Assembly: GCA_020055645.1 (NCBI GenBank)
Contig: CM034546.1
Coordinates: 71,858,001 to 71,922,000 of the forward strand
DNA: 64,000 nucleotides
DNA from: Tomocerus qinae
Lineage: Eukaryota; Arthropoda; Collembola; Entomobryomorpha; Tomoceridae
Direction of reading: 5' to 3'
Of the stretch, positions 62,301 through 64,000 are shown piece by piece. The translations under genes were made by a program, and so were the position numbers. The first letter of the stretch is position 1, and the number at the start of each line of letters is the position of its first letter. Below the pieces are notes generated by a model. The model had not been told where the DNA came from and ran no database searches. It was given only the letters and a program-made list of their open reading frames with translations.

Positions 62301-64000
62301 AAATCTGAGACTGAGATTATACCAATGATATGCTGAAAATTAAAAAAATATATTTTTTTTTCTCTGTTTGGAACAATGTATACGAGTATGCAAATAAAGT
62401 GTCCAAGTATGCAATAAAGCAAACAAGGTCAATGACAAATTATATAATTTGTAAATATTATTGTTAATATTTATATTTATTTTTATAAATTGCAAAATAA
62501 TTCATAAATGGCAGTTATTCTTAAAACAAAAAGTAATTCGTAATTTGCAGTGGTAATTAGAAGTTAGAAAGTAATTTAATTTTTAATACAATGTTAGTCT
62601 GAAATGTAGCATCATTTTAGAAGACGATACAATTATACAATTATAGAACACGGTTTAATACAACTTTGAATAGCAATTTTTTGTTTACCTAATGACCTAA
62701 GGCAATTAGAGACACATCTTAGTTTCAAGTAGGTTTTACTTTAAAAGCGGGTTTTCTTGGTAGCAATTTATTTCCTTCCTAATTATGCGAGTGTACTAAA
62801 TAGAATACTAGAACAAATATGAAATTGTGAGAATATAAAAAGAATTTTTCCTTTCAGATATGTTAAATTATGTTAATTGCCATTCTCTTATAGCTGAAGG
62901 ATAAAAAGTTGATTTACTATTCTGATAAGGCTCAGCAACAAGCGTCATAATGTTTGCTAGTAATTACATAAAGACACGCATGAACAATACAAATAGTGAA
63001 ATTATACCTATTTATTGATTGCTGAGAAAATTTAAATGTTAACACTATAGCTAACTCTAATTAAAGAAAAACACAATAATAATGAAATTTATCCGTATTA
63101 TGATAGATTGAACGACGAAAAGTCAGAGTCAGGTATATAATTAAAATTGTAGTATTTAAAATAGAATTTGTCTACACTATCAAATGTTGTCTTGATTTTA
63201 CACTCTAATTAATTGATATTGTAAACTTCCCTCCTACTATTATTACTGCGACCATTGTTTGTGAAATCGTTATACTAGATAATACATTGTAACCAGATTA
63301 AACAATGTAGTTTCAATGGGGAAAAGTGCTGAATTTCACATATAAATCCAATAATTACGATAAAAAACACTAGATAATTGTTCATTCAAGGACGACCGAC
63401 AATAATATTGCATGGATTTAGGCAGCGGAATGTCGTTGCCCCAATTGTTCCCTTAGCCTCTTTCCCCGTTGCTCCAAGTTTGCCTAAATTCAGCCGATAA
63501 GGATGTACTAATTCAATTGTAATTAATTTTTTGGGTAATTAATGCAATTCCCCATTGACAATTGGTTGAATCCAACTCTAATAAAAATTTATCAATTTAT
63601 AATCAGTTACTAAGCCATTTCATACATTGGTACCGAATTTCATTTCAAAATTCTGCACGTAGAGCTTAAACTATTTTTTACTCCTTATACCTTGTAACTA
63701 CTTAGGCAAGTATTTAACGTTAAATACAATTAACCACCACTTACCACTGGTAAGTAGTTAATGGTATTTTGTACATTGTTTCAAACACATCATATAATAA
63801 TACCATACCTATTATTATATGCTATACTATTTTAATACAATACAATGCTACACACTCTACTCTATACTTGATTTCTTATCTTATATTTGTGAATAGTCCT
63901 TGGCCAAAAATATAACTGTTTCGCTCTCATTGATCTCTTTGTATTCGAAATACAATGGATCATGTGTTGCATTACAATGGACCTCCCACGTTGATTTGCT
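62301..64000. other. AT-rich intergenic stretch, no gene seen
   Basis: Beyond the end of homology with unit 1. An open frame at 62,042-62,422 (minus) overlaps the duplicated upstream block and has no domain. No RNA gene or clear repeat was found. Confidence 0.5.

Overview
This is nuclear DNA from an animal. It is AT-rich, with spliced genes, long introns and many transposable elements. A divergent ionotropic receptor points to a protostome, most likely an arthropod. Multidomain animal polyketide synthases (PKSs) beside it fit a springtail or another non-model arthropod, but the species is a guess.

Layout. 0.9-3.0 kb (minus): a spliced gene for an uncharacterised 407-residue protein with a helix-turn-helix-like N-terminus. 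4.2-10.1 kb: a young, non-autonomous LTR retroelement with 1,017-bp LTRs that read as identical, and no reverse transcriptase. 10.4-11.7 kb: a foldback-type element with 42-bp tandem repeats as its inverted arms and a 9-bp target duplication. 11.8-14.3 kb (minus): an intronless ionotropic receptor. 15.5-40.4 kb and 41.6-62.3 kb: two copies of a segmental tandem duplication. Each copy holds, in minus-strand transcription order, a glycogenin-derived GT8-like gene of six coding exons and then a three-exon type I PKS. A small secreted or membrane protein gene (43.7-44.5 kb, minus) is complete only in the second copy. 62.4-64 kb: no gene seen.

The core of the window is the duplicated pair. Each PKS encodes about 2,964 residues with the order KS-AT-DH-cMT-(structural KR)-ER-KR-ACP-thioester reductase. 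This is the layout of a highly reducing, C-methylating iterative synthase that releases its chain by reduction to an aldehyde or alcohol. Both copies carry His where the KR catalytic Tyr is expected. PKS1 has lost the ATG that PKS2 uses, although the rest of its frame is intact. The GT8-like gene just upstream is a shortened glycogenin homologue without the DxD metal-binding motif, so it is a candidate pseudoenzyme. Its stop lies about 200 bp before the PKS exon on the same strand, and the arrangement is kept in both units, so shared transcription is possible.

The two units also act as natural empty-site controls. Several foldback elements, hairpins and MITEs are present in one copy and absent from the other.
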